DNA of 15,957 nt from an uncultured Lachnospiraceae bacterium (lineage in GTDB: Bacteria > Bacillota > Clostridia > Lachnospirales > Lachnospiraceae), in NCBI GenBank assembly GCA_949076555.1, contig CARUOB010000065.1, forward strand, positions 1-15,957, read 5' to 3'. Below the pieces are notes generated by a model. That model searched no databases. It worked only from the letters and a program-made list of their open reading frames with translations, and was not told the origin of the DNA. A program made the translations under genes and the position numbers. Of the stretch, positions 13,735 through 15,957 are shown one piece after another (within the stretch, counting starts at the first letter, position 1; each line of letters opens with the position of its first letter).

Positions 13735-15957
13735 CTATATTTTCTGAATACCGATGGTCACGGTCTCCCCGTTCACGTTCCACTCCTTGGAAACCGTCAG
13801 ATTTTCTCCCGTGCCGATGCTCTCCGCCAGCACTTTCCCGGCGATGACAGCCTCATTCTTCGCGGCAATCTGCGCCACTTTCTCATTGTCATTCAGGGAG
13901 ACTCTGATATGGTCCATCACCTCAAAGTCCGCATCTTTTCTCATGGTCTGGATCTTGCTGATGATCTCGTAGACAAAGCCCTCCTCGATCAGCTCTTCCG
14001 ACAGGTTCGTGTCGAGCACCACCGTCACATTGTTGTCGGCCTCCGCCACAAAACCGTCCTTCTGCGCCATGTCGATCAGCAGATCTTCTTCTGCAAGGGC
14101 AACTTCTGTGCCATCCACGACAAAGACGAGCCTGCCCTCCGCCTTTAAGGTCTCCATCGCCGCGCTTCCGTCCACTGCGGACAGATAGGCCTTGATGCCG
14201 CCGAGCTGTCTGCCGTACTTCGGACCGACGGTCTTAAGCTGGGGCTTAAAGCTGTAAGTCGTAAACGCAGACACATCATCGGAGAATACGATCTGTTTTA
14301 CATTCAGCTCGTCCCTGATGATATCCTGATAGAAGTCGTCAAGAACGGTTTCCGCTTTCACGTACATGCTGCCGATGGGCTGGCGGTTCTTGATGTTGGC
14401 CGTGTTGCGGGCCGCGCGGCCCATGACAACGATCTTTAACACCTCTTCCATGGCGTCTTCCAGCTTTTTGTCGATCATCCCCTCGTTGGCCGTAGGGAAA
14501 TCGCACAGGTGGATGCTCTCCGGCGCTTCTTGATCAATGCTGCACACCAGATTGCGGTAAATCTCCTCCGTCATAAAGGGAATCATGGGCGCGGCGCACT
14601 TGCAGATATCCACGAGGGCCGTGTAAAGCGTCATGTAAGCGTTGATCTTATCCTGCTCCATGCCCTTCGCCCAGAAACGTTCCCTGCTTCTTCTCACATA
14701 CCAGTTACTCATCTCATCCACGAAGTTGTCTAACACTCTCGCCGCCTCGGGGATTCTGTAATGGTTCAGGTGATCGTCCACTTCTTTGATGGCCGTGTTT
14801 AATTTGGAGAGCAGCCACTTATCCATCACGGGAAGTTTGTCATATTCCAGACTGTACTTCGTCGCGTCAAAATTATCGATATTTGCATACAGCACAAAGA
14901 ACGCGTAGGTATTCCAGAGCGTGCCGAGGAATTTACGCTGTCCCTCCTGCACCGCCTTGCCGTGGAAACGGTTGGGCAGCCAGGGTGCCGAGTTGATATA
15001 GAAATACCACCGGATCGCATCCGCGCCGTAAGTCTCCAGCGCCTCGAAAGGATCTACCGAGTTGCCCTTAGACTTACTCATCTTCTGGCCGTTCTCGTCC
15101 TGCACATGCCCAAGCACGATCACGTTCTCAAAGGGAGCCTTGTTAAACAGGAGCGTGGACTCCGCCATCAGGGAGTAGAACCACCCGCGGGTCTGGTCCA
15201 CCGCCTCGGAGATAAACTGCGCCGGGAACTGGCTGTCAAACAGCTCTTTATTTTCAAACGGATAATGGTGCTGTGCAAAAGGCATCGCGCCGGAGTCAAA
15301 CCAGCAGTCGATCACCTCGGGCACGCGTTTCATAGTCCCGCCGCATTCCGGGCAGTTACAGGTGATCTCATCGATATAAGGCCTGTGCAGCTCCACGGTC
15401 TTCGCCGCCGCGTTGCCGCTCATCTTCTCCAGTTCCTCTCTGGAACCGATGGCTTCCATATGGCCGCAGCCTTCGCACTCCCACACATTTAAGGGCGTGC
15501 CCCAGTAACGATTGCGGGAGATACCCCAGTCCTGAATATTTTCCAGCCAGTTGCCGAAACGCCCCTCGCCGATGGACTCGGGAATCCAGTTCACCGTCTT
15601 ATTATTGCGCACCAGATCGTCGCGCACCGCCGTCATTTTAATGAACCAGGACTCGCGCGCATAGTAGATCAGTGGCGTGTCGCAGCGCCAGCAGAACGGA
15701 TAGTCGTGCTCGAACTTGGGCGCGTCAAAGAGCTTCCCTTCTTTGTCCAAATCCTTGATCACTTCCGGGTCAGCCTTCTTCACGAACAGACCCGCGTAAG
15801 GCGTCTCCTCCGTCATGCTGCCCTTGCCGTCCACAAACTGCACGAAGGGCAGGTCGTATTTCCGGCCCACCTGCGCGTCGTCCTCACCGAAAGCGGGCGC
15901 GATATGCACGATGCCGGTACCGTCCGTCATGGTAACGTAACTGTCGCAGGTCACATA
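13735..15957 (-). CDS. ileS: Isoleucyl-tRNA synthetase, type 2 (C-terminal 740 residues; 5' end outside window)
   Basis: This class I synthetase charges tRNA-Ile and has an editing (CP1) domain. The frame runs off the right edge, so the N-terminus with the HIGH motif, probably about 300 residues, is missing. Present in order (fragment numbering, approximate): the end of the editing domain with GTGIVHIAPAFGEDD (14-27), DWGISRNRYWGTP (about 143-155), paired zinc-type cysteines (CEGC near 161, CNCPEC near 200), SEAVDQTRGWFY (about 250-261), and the KMSKS loop (about 292-296). An anticodon-binding region with the WYVRRSRERFW block and a C-terminal extension of about 230 residues follow. That extension, with no C-terminal zinc finger, points to the eukaryote-like type 2 form, the class known for natural mupirocin tolerance; this is inferred from family resemblance. 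No convincing terminator follows its TAG; glgP's promoter begins about 75 bases downstream. Confidence 0.96.
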   Translation of the reverse strand, partial: YVTCDSYVTMTDGTGIVHIAPAFGEDDAQVGRKYDLPFVQFVDGKGSMTEETPYAGLFVKKADPEVIKDLDKEGKLFDAPKFEHDYPFCWRCDTPLIYYARESWFIKMTAVRDDLVRNNKTVNWIPESIGEGRFGNWLENIQDWGISRNRYWGTPLNVWECEGCGHMEAIGSREELEKMSGNAAAKTVELHRPYIDEITCNCPECGGTMKRVPEVIDCWFDSGAMPFAQHHYPFENKELFDSQFPAQFISEAVDQTRGWFYSLMAESTLLFNKAPFENVIVLGHVQDENGQKMSKSKGNSVDPFEALETYGADAIRWYFYINSAPWLPNRFHGKAVQEGQRKFLGTLWNTYAFFVLYANIDNFDATKYSLEYDKLPVMDKWLLSKLNTAIKEVDDHLNHYRIPEAARVLDNFVDEMSNWYVRRSRERFWAKGMEQDKINAYMTLYTALVDICKCAAPMIPFMTEEIYRNLVCSIDQEAPESIHLCDFPTANEGMIDKKLEDAMEEVLKIVVMGRAARNTANIKNRQPIGSMYVKAETVLDDFYQDIIRDELNVKQIVFSDDVSAFTTYSFKPQLKTVGPKYGRQLGGIKAYLSAVDGSAAMETLKAEGRLVFVVDGTEVALAEEDLLIDMAQKDGFVAEADNNVTVVLDTNLSEELIEEGFVYEIISKIQTMRKDADFEVMDHIRVSLNDNEKVAQIAAKNEAVIAGKVLAESIGTGENLTVSKEWNVNGETVTIGIQKI

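Overview
The window looks like a chromosomal segment of a Gram-positive anaerobe of the Clostridia, most likely Lachnospiraceae. This is an inference from protein character: a YbhJ-like aconitase-family hydratase, a divergent J-like/TPR protein with an N-P-E-D-D-P-E-G-F motif, a eukaryote-like (type 2) isoleucyl-tRNA synthetase, and strong AGGAGG-type ribosome binding sites with sigma-A-like promoters. All eight genes lie on the minus strand, so transcription runs from high to low coordinates. I see no mobile element, CRISPR array, tRNA or rRNA.

In transcription order the layout is as follows. (1) The C-terminal three quarters of ileS, cut by the right edge (13735-15957). (2) glgP, glycogen/maltodextrin phosphorylase (11058-13574), with its own promoter and a perfect 12-bp hairpin just after its stop codon. 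(3) A compact cluster behind an extended -10 promoter: a 1152-residue J-like/TPR protein (7452-10910), an HscC-type short Hsp70 (5716-7407) and the ribosome-associated GTPase HflX (4336-5694), with gaps of only 44 and 21 bases. (4) A second unit with its own consensus -10 promoter in the 113-base gap after hflX: an aconitase-family hydratase (1922-4222) followed 29 bases later by a membrane-anchored LamG-fold protein (903-1892), closed by a strong intrinsic terminator (741-790). (5) After the terminator, the 5' part of a gene with a TTG start (1-662), cut by the left edge, whose product ends in the window at a D-x-D-x-D-G calcium-loop-like motif.

For three genes (glgP, the J/TPR gene, the hydratase) the longest reading frame starts too far upstream: it begins at or within about 11 bases of the predicted transcription start. 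A later ATG, with a good ribosome binding site in two of the three cases, is chosen. The promoters and start sites therefore support each other.

The most interesting part is the J-like/TPR + HscC + HflX cluster. It looks like a dedicated chaperone pair, but the J-like domain lacks the HPD tripeptide that normally stimulates Hsp70 ATPase activity. The rest is mainly housekeeping or central metabolism, with two poorly characterised envelope or secreted-type proteins at the left end.
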